Of a DNA stretch of 35,449 nucleotides, positions 1 to 7,885 are shown piece by piece; position 1 is the first letter of the stretch, and each line of letters starts with the position of its first letter. The position numbers and the translations under genes are program-made. The notes beneath the pieces were generated by a model. It saw nothing but the letters and a program-made list of their open reading frames with translations. It did not search any database and was not told the DNA's origin. This stretch comes from Opitutia bacterium (lineage in GTDB: Bacteria > Verrucomicrobiota > Verrucomicrobiia > Opitutales > UBA953): contig CANCLV010000008.1 of assembly GCA_947378905.1 (NCBI GenBank), forward strand, positions 1-35,449, read 5' to 3'.

Positions 1-1502
1 CGATTGATGCCCTTAACTTCATTAATGATTCGGGTGGAGGCGCGTTGTAAAACATCGTAAGGCAAGCGTGCCCAGTCTGCTGTCATGGCATCCGAAGAGG
101 TAACTGCACGCAGAGCACATACATTATCGTACGTACGTCCATCGCCCATCACGCCGACACTGCGTACGGGAAGGAAAACCGCGAAGGCTTGCCAAACTTT
201 ATTATAATTTCCGGACGTTCTTAATTCATTGATAAAGATATCATCGGCACGGCGTAGAATCTCTAGACGCTCGGGAGTAATATCTCCGCAAATACGAACT
301 GCTAAACCTGGACCAGGGAATGGGTGACGCCAGACCATCTCCTTGGGTAAACCTAAAGCTTCACCCAAAGCGCGAACTTCATCTTTAAATAACTCACGCA
401 ATGGCTCGAGGAGTTTTAATTTCATACGCTTAGGTAGGCCGCCAACGTTATGGTGACTCTTGATTGTTACTGTCGGTCCGCCACTAGGCGAAATGGATTC
501 AATGACATCGGGATAAAGTGTACCTTGTGCTAAAAACTCTACTTTACCTTTTTTGGCTAAGTCTTTTACGGAGCGGTCAAAGACAGCGATAAATTCACGT
601 CCGATAATTTTGCGTTTCTTTTCAGGATCTCTCACGCCTTTTAACTTTTTCAAAAAGGTAGCCGACGCATCGACGACACGAAGATCTACTTTGAATTTTC
701 CACGGAACATTTTTTCGACCTGTTCGCGTTCACCTAGGCGAAGTAAGCCATTATCTACAAACACACAGGTGAGTTGTTTGCCGATAGCTTTTTGAATAAG
801 GGCAGCGGCGACCGATGAATCAACGCCGCCGGATAAGCCTAAAATAACGTGGGCATCCCCTACCTTATTTCGTATATCTTGTATCGCAGTTTGAACATAA
901 TCGTTCATCACCCAATTAGGCTTACACTTACAAATACGGAATAAGAAGTTCTTGATGATTTCTAAGCCGCGTTCTGAGTGAGCGACTTCTGGGTGAAACT
1001 GAATTCCGTAAAATCTCCGGCGACTATCTTCAACGACTGCGTTGTTAGAATTCTCGGTGCTCGCTACAGCGTGAAAGCCCTTAGGAAGTCGAATTACTTT
1101 ATCGCCGTGTGAATTCCAAACACGGAGCGGTGATTTTAACCCGTGGAGAAGCTCAGATTTTTTAGGGCGGAAAGATAGCATGCCATGTCCGTATTCCCGA
1201 TGCTGACTGCTGGCCACCTGGCCACCCAACATCTCACCCATCAACTGTACGCCGTAACAAATACCCAAGACAGGTAACCCCATTTCAAAAATTTCGGACC
1301 GGGGACGAGGTGAACCTTTTGATTTCACACTGGATGGACCACCGGAAAAGATAACACCAATCACTCCATCTGCCCGAAGGGTTTCCGCCGAGACATCACA
1401 TGAATAAATGCGTGAGTGGACATTGCACTCACGTACACGACGGGCGATGACCTTGGTGAGCTGTGAACCAAAATCAAGAATAGCGATGGACCGTTGATTC
1501 AT
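1..1502 (-). CDS. guaA: GMP synthase (glutamine-hydrolysing), 3' end outside window
   Basis: Converts XMP to GMP using ATP and the amide nitrogen of glutamine, the last step of guanine nucleotide synthesis in the cytoplasm. Reading from the ATG at 1502, the class I amidotransferase domain comes first: an FGSQ start, then GICYGVQ with nucleophile Cys at about residue 82, and FHPEV carrying the catalytic His/Glu. The ATP-pyrophosphatase domain follows with the P-loop GLSGGVDSS, then the dimerisation domain with WRHPFPGPGLAVR and, near the edge, RASTRIINEVKGIN. Only the last few dozen residues of the family length are missing, cut by the window start; no frameshift was seen. It follows the small zinc-ribbon gene by 15 bp and may share its transcript. 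No Shine-Dalgarno motif precedes the ATG. The identification is very secure. Confidence 0.97.
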   Translation of the reverse strand, partial: MNQRSIAILDFGSQLTKVIARRVRECNVHSRIYSCDVSAETLRADGVIGVIFSGGPSSVKSKGSPRPRSEIFEMGLPVLGICYGVQLMGEMLGGQVASSQHREYGHGMLSFRPKKSELLHGLKSPLRVWNSHGDKVIRLPKGFHAVASTENSNNAVVEDSRRRFYGIQFHPEVAHSERGLEIIKNFLFRICKCKPNWVMNDYVQTAIQDIRNKVGDAHVILGLSGGVDSSVAAALIQKAIGKQLTCVFVDNGLLRLGEREQVEKMFRGKFKVDLRVVDASATFLKKLKGVRDPEKKRKIIGREFIAVFDRSVKDLAKKGKVEFLAQGTLYPDVIESISPSGGPTVTIKSHHNVGGLPKRMKLKLLEPLRELFKDEVRALGEALGLPKEMVWRHPFPGPGLAVRICGDITPERLEILRRADDIFINELRTSGNYNKVWQAFAVFLPVRSVGVMGDGRTYDNVCALRAVTSSDAMTADWARLPYDVLQRASTRIINEVKGIN

Positions 1503-1517
1503 AAAAAAATAGGTGAT

Positions 1518-1754
1518 TTAAAATTTAAGGCGGGAGTTGTTCCATCCACATTGAGGACAAGTGGCCTCTTCTCGACGACGCGGGCGTACGTAGGTAAAAC
1601 TACAACGGGTGCAGGAGAAAACTGAACTTAAGCGGCGGTGATCGGAAAGCAAAGCGTCGCGTCGATCGTACCAAAATTGCAGAAAGAAAAGTGCCCCTAT
1701 AACCATAGCGACAATACAGGCCAAAAAGACATCGAGGTCGATAGGCTGAAGCAT
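1518..1754 (-). CDS. small membrane-anchored zinc-ribbon protein (hypothetical)
   Basis: A 78-residue protein I cannot assign to a named family. One hydrophobic segment (about residues 8-27) would cross the membrane. It is followed by a basic linker and a C-terminal zinc ribbon of two CxxC knuckles (SCTRCS at about 47-52 and TCPQCGW at about 65-71), which should bind one Zn ion. The segment order suggests a cytoplasmic or membrane-proximal ribbon, but topology is inferred. It begins 25 nt downstream of the terminator that closes the ribosomal block and ends 15 nt before guaA. It therefore either has its own promoter overlapping the terminator or depends on read-through. The coherent two-part design and the tight fit between neighbours argue that it is real. 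Confidence 0.7.
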   Translation of the reverse strand: MLQPIDLDVFLACIVAMVIGALFFLQFWYDRRDALLSDHRRLSSVFSCTRCSFTYVRPRRREEATCPQCGWNNSRLKF

Positions 1755-1778
1755 GGTTTGAAATTAGGGGTTTGGCTT

Positions 1779-1819
1779 AAAAAAGCGAGACGCGTCACTA
1801 GGAACAATGACGCGTCTCG
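1779..1819 (-). terminator. intrinsic terminator closing the ribosomal/rpoA/rplQ block
   Basis: On the minus strand a perfect 12-bp stem (CGAGACGCGTCA at 1819-1808 pairing with TGACGCGTCTCG at 1797-1786) encloses a 10-nt loop. It is followed after one C by six T residues (1784-1779). This is a textbook rho-independent terminator for transcripts leaving rplQ, 21 bp past the rplQ stop codon. The plus strand has no matching T-run directly after the stem, so it looks one-directional. Confidence 0.93.
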
Positions 1820-1840
1820 GTAAGTTTATGTTTTTAGCGC

Positions 1841-2308
1841 TTAGGCTTTAGCGGCAGCGGCTTCTTCTTTGGCAACCTTAGGCTTACGAGCAGTCTTAGC
1901 CTTAGGAGTTAAAGCAGGAGCCTTGTCGTCTTTACCGACTAACTCGATGAGAGCTGTTTCAGCGGCATCGCCCTTACGGACGTTCAGCTTGTAGATACGA
2001 GTGAAGCCACCATTGCGAGTCATGAACTGCTTAACACGTTCTTTGAAAAGAAGGTTAGCAGCGGATTCATCGCGTAAGCGAGCCATGGCCAAACGATAGT
2101 AGTGCAACTTGACACTCTTGTCGGCGGACTGTTCAGCCTTCTTAGCGAGCGTGATTAAACGTTCTGCAAAAGGACGGACAGCACGAGCGCGGGAGAGCGT
2201 AGTGGTGATACGAGCATTCTTGATGAGTGCTGCAGCAAGGTTAGCAACGAGTGAACGGCGGTGGGCGGTTTTGACGCCGAGGACGTTATTGTGAGAGCGG
2301 TGACGCAT
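1841..2308 (-). CDS. rplQ: 50S ribosomal protein bL17
   Basis: Large-subunit protein near the peptide exit tunnel. The bL17 core occupies about residues 1-125 (MRHRSHNNVLGVKTAHRR start, RITTTLSRAR, then the FTRIYKL strand near the end). At 155 residues it is longer than the usual 115-130 because of a C-terminal Ala/Lys/Pro-rich tail of about 28 residues that looks disordered. It is the last gene of the block: rpoA ends 14 bp upstream and the terminator follows 21 bp downstream. The ATG at 2308 gives the canonical N-terminus and has no Shine-Dalgarno motif. Confidence 0.96.
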   Translation of the reverse strand: MRHRSHNNVLGVKTAHRRSLVANLAAALIKNARITTTLSRARAVRPFAERLITLAKKAEQSADKSVKLHYYRLAMARLRDESAANLLFKERVKQFMTRNGGFTRIYKLNVRKGDAAETALIELVGKDDKAPALTPKAKTARKPKVAKEEAAAAKA

Positions 2309-2322
2309 GATCTAATTCTCGA

Positions 2323-3339
2323 TTAGGAGTTAACGCCTTTATCTAACAAGCGCTCATCGATTTTCTGTCCGAGAGACAGACCCAATTGCTCGAGCTTAGC
2401 TTTGATTTCATTAAGGGACTTCTTACCGAAGTTGCGGTACTTGAGCATTTCTTGTTCGGACTTCATTGCGAGTTCGCCGACAGTATTAATGTTCGCGTTG
2501 TTCAAGCAGTTAGCGGCACGAACGGAAAGTTCGATTTCGTTAACAGACATGTTAAGTAATTTGCGGAGGCGGTTAGCTTCTTCGCTCACTTCAGATTTAC
2601 CTGATTCGAATTCAACTGGATCAGTTGATACGGTATCAAATACAGCGAGGTGGTGACGGAGAATAGCCGAGGCTTCTTTTAAGGCTTCGTCAGGAGTGAT
2701 ACGACCATCGGTCGAAATCTCTAAAACGAGCTTATCGTAATCGGTCATCTGACCAACACGAGTGTTCTCAACGGCATACTTTACTAAAGTTACAGGAGAG
2801 AAAAGTGAATCAACAGGAATTGAACCGATGGACTGTTCATCCTTTTTATTTTCTTCGGCTGATGCCCAGCTACGACCAACGCTCACTTCTACTTCAGCAG
2901 TAAAAGTACGTTTGCGATCGATGGTGCAAATCACGGTGTCAGGATTTACAACAGAAACTGAACCAGTCTTGTTGTCGAAAACGATGTCCGAAGCTTTAAC
3001 CACTCCGGTTTTGTTAACGTCGATACGACCCTTGAAAGATTCGCGCTTATTCGCTTCGGTGCGAATACGAACTTTCTTAAGGTTGAGAACGATTTCGGTA
3101 ACGTCTTCTACGACGCCATCGATTGGTTGAAACTCATGCTGCACTCCTTCGATCGTCACTGCAGAAATAGCAGCGCCCTCGATAGAGCTGAGAAGCACGC
3201 GACGTAACGAATTGCCAATCGTGTGACCGAAACCGGTCTCGAATGGCTCGGCGAAGTAGCGAGCGAAGGTTGGGGTGGCCGAGGATTCCTCTTTCTTGAG
3301 GCCCTTGGGTAGTTCGAATTTTCCGAGGCGCTTGGTCAT
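2323..3339 (-). CDS. rpoA: DNA-directed RNA polymerase subunit alpha
   Basis: The alpha dimer nucleates assembly of RNA polymerase, and its C-terminal domain contacts UP elements and activators. The 338-residue length is normal. The N-terminal dimerisation domain (about 1-240) shows the GFGHTIGNSLRRVLLSS helix. After a linker, the C-terminal domain (about 255-330) carries ELSVRAANCL, whose Arg matches the DNA-binding Arg265 of E. coli, and NFGKKSLNEIKAKL. It sits between rpsD and rplQ as in most bacterial alpha operons. Nothing is truncated. Confidence 0.98.
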   Translation of the reverse strand: MTKRLGKFELPKGLKKEESSATPTFARYFAEPFETGFGHTIGNSLRRVLLSSIEGAAISAVTIEGVQHEFQPIDGVVEDVTEIVLNLKKVRIRTEANKRESFKGRIDVNKTGVVKASDIVFDNKTGSVSVVNPDTVICTIDRKRTFTAEVEVSVGRSWASAEENKKDEQSIGSIPVDSLFSPVTLVKYAVENTRVGQMTDYDKLVLEISTDGRITPDEALKEASAILRHHLAVFDTVSTDPVEFESGKSEVSEEANRLRKLLNMSVNEIELSVRAANCLNNANINTVGELAMKSEQEMLKYRNFGKKSLNEIKAKLEQLGLSLGQKIDERLLDKGVNS

Positions 3340-3376
3340 GTCTTATTGTAGTTGGTTGTTTTGGTTGGCGGTTGGA

Positions 3377-3985
3377 TCAGCGGCTGTAGAATTCAACGAT
3401 GATCTGAACATTGATGTCGCGTGGAAGTTCTTCCTTTGCTGGCTCGCGGACCATTTGTCCTTTGAGTTGTTCAGCAACGGTAACTAACCAGGCAGGAACA
3501 ACGCGACCTTGGCCTTCTTCAATAGCACGGGTAGCGAGTTGTTTGGAAGAGGTACGATCACGAATCTCGATTTCGTGTCCAGGTGCAACGGTGAAGCTAG
3601 CGACGTCTACTTTACGACCATCGATACGAACGTGACCGTGGGAGACGAGCTGACGAGCAGCGGAGCGAGAGTTAGCAAAACCAAGACGGTAGACAACATT
3701 GTCTAAACGAGTTTCGAGAATGCGAAGGAAGTTATCACCAGCGACGCCACCCATACGCTTAGCGCGTTCGAAGGATAAGCGGAACTGCTTCTCAGTCATG
3801 CCGTACATCATACGGAGTTTTTGTTTTTCATTAAGACCAACACCGTATTCCGAAACTTTTCGGCGGGTGGTCTTACCGTGAATACCCGGTGGGTATGGAC
3901 GGCGTTCCTCACCTTTAGAGGTAGGGAAGATATTTTGACCAAAGCGACGATTCAGCTTGGTCGTGGGTCCGGTGTAACGAGACAT
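3377..3985 (-). CDS. rpsD: 30S ribosomal protein uS4
   Basis: A primary 16S rRNA binder that starts assembly of the 5' domain; in E. coli it is also the translational repressor of the alpha operon. The 202 residues start MSRYTGPTTKLNRRFG and include the S4 RNA-binding fold around residues 95-160 (LETRLDNVVYRLGFA, VSHGHVRIDGRKV). The N-terminal region lacks the Cys cluster of zinc-binding uS4, so this is the Cys-free form. It lies between rpsK and rpoA; the 76-bp spacer before it can fold into an imperfect hairpin. Confidence 0.97.
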   Translation of the reverse strand: MSRYTGPTTKLNRRFGQNIFPTSKGEERRPYPPGIHGKTTRRKVSEYGVGLNEKQKLRMMYGMTEKQFRLSFERAKRMGGVAGDNFLRILETRLDNVVYRLGFANSRSAARQLVSHGHVRIDGRKVDVASFTVAPGHEIEIRDRTSSKQLATRAIEEGQGRVVPAWLVTVAEQLKGQMVREPAKEELPRDINVQIIVEFYSR

Positions 3986-4023
3986 GATTTATTATTTTTG
4001 GTATTTGTGGCGGATGATAGAAC

Positions 4024-4049
4024 CCGCCCGGTTTGCCATAGCCGGACGG
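4024..4049 (-). repeat. imperfect inverted repeat in the rpsK-rpsD spacer
   Basis: Two 8-nt arms (CCGCCCGG at 4024-4031 and CCGGACGG at 4042-4049) pair with one mismatch around a 10-nt loop, within the 76-bp gap between rpsK and rpsD. No T-run follows on the minus strand, so it is not an intrinsic terminator. It could be a processing or translational control hairpin upstream of the uS4 gene, but nothing beyond its position supports that. Confidence 0.35.
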
Positions 4050-4061
4050 TAAGTCGAAAAA

Positions 4062-4613
4062 TTAAACGCGGCGACGCTTAGGAGGGCGGCAACCGTTATG
4101 AGGGATAGGTGTAGTATCGAGGATCGAAGTTACATTGAGTCCGAGAACTTGGAGCGCACGAATCGCACTGTCGCGACCCATACCTGGACCTTTAACACGA
4201 ACCGAAACATCTTTTAAGCCGTGAGCCATCGCCAACTTGGCGGCTTCTTGGCAAACCACTTGAGCGGCATACGCAGTAGATTTGCGGGAACCACGGAATT
4301 GGTGACGACCAGCAGAACCCCAGGAGATTACATTACCGTTAGCATCAGTAATCGTCACTTTGGTGTTATTGAAGGTAGCTAAAATGTGGCAGATTCCAAC
4401 GGTGATATTTTTGGATCCTTTGGCGCGACGAACTTTAATTTCGCCAACATCTTCGCCTAGTAATTCTTTCGCAGTAATTTCTTTACGCTCTGGTGGGGTG
4501 GCCTCCGTTGCAACAGGTGCAACTACTTCAGGAGCTACCGCAGGGGCGGCCGCTTCAGGTGACGCAGCTTTAGGCTTACGTACTTTAGGAGTCTTGGGTG
4601 CTTCTTCGCTCAT
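4062..4613 (-). CDS. rpsK: 30S ribosomal protein uS11 with long N-terminal extension
   Basis: Platform protein of the small subunit, near the mRNA exit site and the 16S 3' end. The conserved core runs from about residue 62 to 183 (ILATFNNTKVTITD, GSRKSTAYAAQ, VRVKGPGMGRDSAIRAL, ending HNGCRPPKRRRV). In front of it lie about 55 extra residues rich in Ala, Pro, Glu and Val, probably disordered; the family is usually about 125-130 residues long. No Met between the extension and the core gives a better start, and the extension has the same reading frame and a normal stop-free sequence, so it is probably translated. It lies between rpsM (27 bp away) and rpsD. Confidence 0.95.
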   Translation of the reverse strand: MSEEAPKTPKVRKPKAASPEAAAPAVAPEVVAPVATEATPPERKEITAKELLGEDVGEIKVRRAKGSKNITVGICHILATFNNTKVTITDANGNVISWGSAGRHQFRGSRKSTAYAAQVVCQEAAKLAMAHGLKDVSVRVKGPGMGRDSAIRALQVLGLNVTSILDTTPIPHNGCRPPKRRRV

Positions 4614-4640
4614 CGTAAAATTATATTAGTGATTTAAAAA

Positions 4641-5021
4641 TTATTTAGAAGGAGCTGCAGCAACACCAACGGTCTTACGCTTACCCTTACGAGTACGAGC
4701 ATTAGTACGTGTACGCTGACCACGAACAGGAAGTCCGCGGAAGTGGCGAAGTCCGCGGTAACATTTTACCGCTTGGAGGCGCTTGAGATTTTGTGCGATG
4801 TCGCGACGTAAATCACCTTCGCACTTGTAACCCATGCGAACGATGTACTCGACGATTTTATTTAATTGCTCCTCCGAAAGATTCGAAGCGCGCATGGTTG
4901 GATCAAAGCCGAGAGCTTCGCAAATTTCTGTGGCGCGGCGTGGGCCGATACCATAGATGTAGCGGAGCGAGTACTCTACTTTTTTGTTGTTGGGTATATC
5001 TACTCCGAGGATTCGTGGCAT
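4641..5021 (-). CDS. rpsM: 30S ribosomal protein uS13
   Basis: Head protein of the small subunit that contacts the P-site tRNA and bridges to the 50S subunit. The ATG at 5021 gives the canonical start MPRILGVDIPNNKK and 126 residues; an upstream in-frame ATG at 5090 would add 23 non-conserved residues and is not favoured. Visible signatures are YIYGIGPRRATEICE (helix-hairpin-helix) and GLRHFRGLPVRGQRTRTNAR near the basic C-terminus. In many bacteria infA and rpmJ lie between map and rpsM. Here the 78-bp gap holds neither. Confidence 0.96.
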   Translation of the reverse strand: MPRILGVDIPNNKKVEYSLRYIYGIGPRRATEICEALGFDPTMRASNLSEEQLNKIVEYIVRMGYKCEGDLRRDIAQNLKRLQAVKCYRGLRHFRGLPVRGQRTRTNARTRKGKRKTVGVAAAPSK

Positions 5022-5099
5022 AGGGTCCGGGCTGTTTAGAAGGTGGGAAAGAGGTCGGAACTTGTGGGTTCTTGAGGGATTTGAAAGCAAAAAATTGAA

Positions 5100-5861
5100 T
5101 TAAGGTAGGGTTAGTATTTCGGCCCCCTTTTCGGTCACCATAACGGTATGCTCAAAATGGGCAGAAACCTTGCCATCTGCGGTCCTGGCGGTCCATCCAT
5201 CGGCCCCCATAATGATCTTATGTGAGCCTAAATTAACCATGGGTTCGATTGCTAAACACATACCAGCCAATAACTTAGGTCCAGTACCAGCCTTACCGAA
5301 GTTGGGAATCTGTGGCTCCTCGTGCATTTTACGGCCTACGCCGTGACCAACGAAGTCCCGGACGATGCCATACCCCCCAGCACTGAGGGATGCCTGGATG
5401 GCAGCCGAGATGTCCCCCACCCTATTTCCGGGTCGGACGGCAGCAATCCCGGCATGAAGAGCCTTTTCGGTCTCGACGCAAAGGGCCTTAGCCTCGGGGC
5501 TGACCTTGCCGACGGTGATGGTTCGAGCGTTGTCGCCGATAAATCCGTCGCGACGAACAACCACATCTAAAGAAACTAAATCACCGTCGCGGATAATTCG
5601 GCTGGGTGATCCGATGCCGTGAACGACTTCGTCGTTAAGCGAAATACAAACGTATCCGGGATAAGTTAAACCGCCGACAACATATCCATAGCAGGCGCTT
5701 TCACAACCGTGACGTAACATTAAACCACGTGCGGCAGAATCTAATCCTGCGGTAGAAATTCCTGGAACAACGAGGCTGACCAAATCCTGTAAAACACGAG
5801 CAGCGGCACTACATGCAGCGCGCATTTTTTTTACTTCATCATCAGACTTTAGATCAATCAT
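5100..5861 (-). CDS. map: type I methionine aminopeptidase
   Basis: Removes the initiator Met from new proteins whose second residue is small. The 253-residue length is typical of the short bacterial type I enzyme. All five metal ligands can be placed: Asp99 (SLDVVV), Asp110 (IGDNAR), His173 (GHGVGR), Glu206 (AIEPM) and Glu237 (FEHTV). His81 (EVVHGIGS) matches the substrate-contacting His. There is no N-terminal zinc-finger extension. It starts 9 bp after the secY stop, the classic secY-map coupling of the spc operon; adk, often placed between them, is absent. Confidence 0.97.
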   Translation of the reverse strand: MIDLKSDDEVKKMRAACSAAARVLQDLVSLVVPGISTAGLDSAARGLMLRHGCESACYGYVVGGLTYPGYVCISLNDEVVHGIGSPSRIIRDGDLVSLDVVVRRDGFIGDNARTITVGKVSPEAKALCVETEKALHAGIAAVRPGNRVGDISAAIQASLSAGGYGIVRDFVGHGVGRKMHEEPQIPNFGKAGTGPKLLAGMCLAIEPMVNLGSHKIIMGADGWTARTADGKVSAHFEHTVMVTEKGAEILTLP

Positions 5862-5870
5862 TCCGAAAAC

Positions 5871-7397
5871 TTACTTAACAAAAGAATCCCAGTGATTAGC
5901 TACCCATGCAGCTATACCGAGGACGAAAAGAGTAAGACAAATTTTGGGCATTGAACCTAAGGCAGATCCTTCAGAACTATTACGTAGACCTGGCTGAGGA
6001 ACGGGCATGCTACCGATGCGACCCTTCTTTAAGAAACCTTCATAATTACTTTGAAGAAGGTAAGTTTCAATTTGGCGCATGGTGTCCAACATCACGCCTA
6101 CGGTAATCAGACCACCTGTACCGCCCAAGAAGGTGGCAAGACGCTGAGGGAATCCTAATTGGAAAGTGAAAAGATCAGGCATCAGGGCGATAATCAAAAG
6201 GAATAATGAACCCGCAATCGTCAGTCGGGTCATCACGAAGTCGAGGAACTGCGCAGTGTGTTCGCCCGGGCGAACTCCAAGAATATAACCGTTATTCTTT
6301 TTTAGATCATCCGCGATTTGCACCGGACGGAACATGATAGAAATCCAGAAGTAGCTAAATCCGAAGATTAAAACAGCGTAGGAAATATAGTGGAACCATC
6401 CGCGTGTTTGGAACACAGCAGCCCAATCATGGAGGAAGCCTAGAGTAGGTGAAAGTGTGCTTAGCGGATTAAGCAACATCGGAGGGAAACTTAAAATAGC
6501 ACCAGCAAAAATCACGGGCATCACACCAGCATAATTTACCTTAAGAGGAAGGTAGTTGGTTTGCGCACCATACATCTTACGACCAACCATACGCTGTGCA
6601 TACTGAATAGAAATTTTGCGAACGGCTTGGTTGATGGCCACCATCGCCGCAGTTACCAAGGCGAATAAAACAATCATACCGACCGCCTTTTCCCATCCGT
6701 GTCCACTGGCTTCAGCAGCTCCAATTTTACCACCAAAAGCGATACTCGCGAATGAGGTGATAGCACCAGGTATATCAGCTAAAATCCCGATAGTAATTAA
6801 AACAGAAGTTCCGTTACCAATGCCACGTTGAGTGATTTGCTCACCTAACCAGAGCATCACGATTGAGCCGGCGGTTAAGAGACAAACGCCCAGACATACG
6901 AAAAGCGTTTTGCTTTCCATGACCACGATAGTACCCGTGAAGTTTCCAAGTCCTAAAGCTTGTCCGACTTTTCCAGGATTACAAAAAGCACCGAGCAACA
7001 ATGCAGATTGAATTACCGCGATGATAATGGTGAGGTAACGAGAGTATTGAGCAATTTTTTGACGACCCACATCACCCTCTTGTTGTAAACGTGCAATCGA
7101 AGGAACCACGGCGGACATCAACTGCATGATAATCGATGCACTGATGTAAGGCATGATGCCTAAAGAGAAAATTGCACCTTTAAGTAGAGCGCCGCCCGTA
7201 AACATATTATACATTGCGACAACTCCGCCCGATGCTTGATCGGCCATAGAGTGGTAGTAATCTAAAATGTCTTTGGGGTCGATTCCAGGTAAGGGAATGT
7301 TGGCACCGATACGGGCAACGAAAATAAGGGCAACCGTCGCAATGAGACGTGCCCTTAGTTCAGGTATCCTCCAGCAATTGGCGAAGGCCGAAAACAT
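5871..7397 (-). CDS. secY: protein translocase subunit SecY, with C-terminal extra helix
   Basis: Channel subunit of the SecYEG translocon in the inner membrane. The 508 residues contain the usual ten hydrophobic segments and the family signatures FSLGIMPYISASIIMQL (second segment) and QYAQRMVGRKMYG (cytoplasmic loop). The family end NYEGFLKKGRIG is reached at about residue 462. About 46 more residues follow, with an additional hydrophobic segment at about 486-502. E. coli SecY has 443 residues, so both the loops and this tail are longer. It follows rplO by 17 bp and precedes map by 9 bp. Confidence 0.96.
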   Translation of the reverse strand: MFSAFANCWRIPELRARLIATVALIFVARIGANIPLPGIDPKDILDYYHSMADQASGGVVAMYNMFTGGALLKGAIFSLGIMPYISASIIMQLMSAVVPSIARLQQEGDVGRQKIAQYSRYLTIIIAVIQSALLLGAFCNPGKVGQALGLGNFTGTIVVMESKTLFVCLGVCLLTAGSIVMLWLGEQITQRGIGNGTSVLITIGILADIPGAITSFASIAFGGKIGAAEASGHGWEKAVGMIVLFALVTAAMVAINQAVRKISIQYAQRMVGRKMYGAQTNYLPLKVNYAGVMPVIFAGAILSFPPMLLNPLSTLSPTLGFLHDWAAVFQTRGWFHYISYAVLIFGFSYFWISIMFRPVQIADDLKKNNGYILGVRPGEHTAQFLDFVMTRLTIAGSLFLLIIALMPDLFTFQLGFPQRLATFLGGTGGLITVGVMLDTMRQIETYLLQSNYEGFLKKGRIGSMPVPQPGLRNSSEGSALGSMPKICLTLFVLGIAAWVANHWDSFVK

Positions 7398-7414
7398 CGC
7401 GGAGGGTTGGGTGA

Positions 7415-7870
7415 TTATTCAGCTGCGGCAACCGCGAGCTCCACAACCTTGCCACCAGCAGCTTCAATTTTCTTTTTGGCAGAGTCAGAGAAACGGTGAG
7501 CTGAGACAGTGACCGCACGGGTAATTTCGCCGGTGCCTAAAATTTTAAGCAACTCAACGTTCTTACGGATAATGCGTTCAGCTTTAAGTGAAGCGAGGTC
7601 AACGGTCTTACCCTTTAAGTCTTCGATGTCGCGTAAGTTAATTACAGCGTACTCAATGCGGTTAACATTTTTGAAACCGCGGTGAGGTAAACGACGGTAG
7701 AGAGGCATTTGACCGCCTTCAAAACCTGGACGGTGGCCACCACCCGAACGCGCTTTCATACCTTTGTGTCCACGACCGGAAGTTTTACCGTGACCGGAAC
7801 CGCGACCACGACCGAGCACTTTGTGACGGTGGGTTGAACCTTTGATTTCTGGGAGAGTGTGAAGTTTCAT
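7415..7870 (-). CDS. rplO: 50S ribosomal protein uL15
   Basis: Late-assembling large-subunit protein. The 151 residues show the typical Gly/Arg-rich N-terminal tail (GRGRGSGHGKTSGRGHKG, then RSGGGHRPGFEGGQMPLYRR) that threads into 23S rRNA, followed by the globular C-terminal half (YAVINLRDIEDL, VKILGTGE-like LKILGTGEITRAV). In most spc operons rpmD (uL30) lies between rpsE and rplO. Here the gap is only 15 bp, so rpmD is missing at this place. Confidence 0.96.
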   Translation of the reverse strand: MKLHTLPEIKGSTHRHKVLGRGRGSGHGKTSGRGHKGMKARSGGGHRPGFEGGQMPLYRRLPHRGFKNVNRIEYAVINLRDIEDLKGKTVDLASLKAERIIRKNVELLKILGTGEITRAVTVSAHRFSDSAKKKIEAAGGKVVELAVAAAE

Positions 7871-7885
7871 AAGTATAATTTCAGC

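Noticed and set aside
2762..3130. 122-codon open frame antisense to rpoA
   Set aside because: Full overlap with rpoA; explained by codon bias of the true gene.
5022..5090. Longer start for rpsM
   Set aside because: Adds 23 residues before the canonical MPRILGVDIP start.
5022..5099. Possible rpmJ (bL36) between map and rpsM
   Set aside because: The 78-bp gap is too short for the ~37-codon gene and has no Cys/His zinc pattern.
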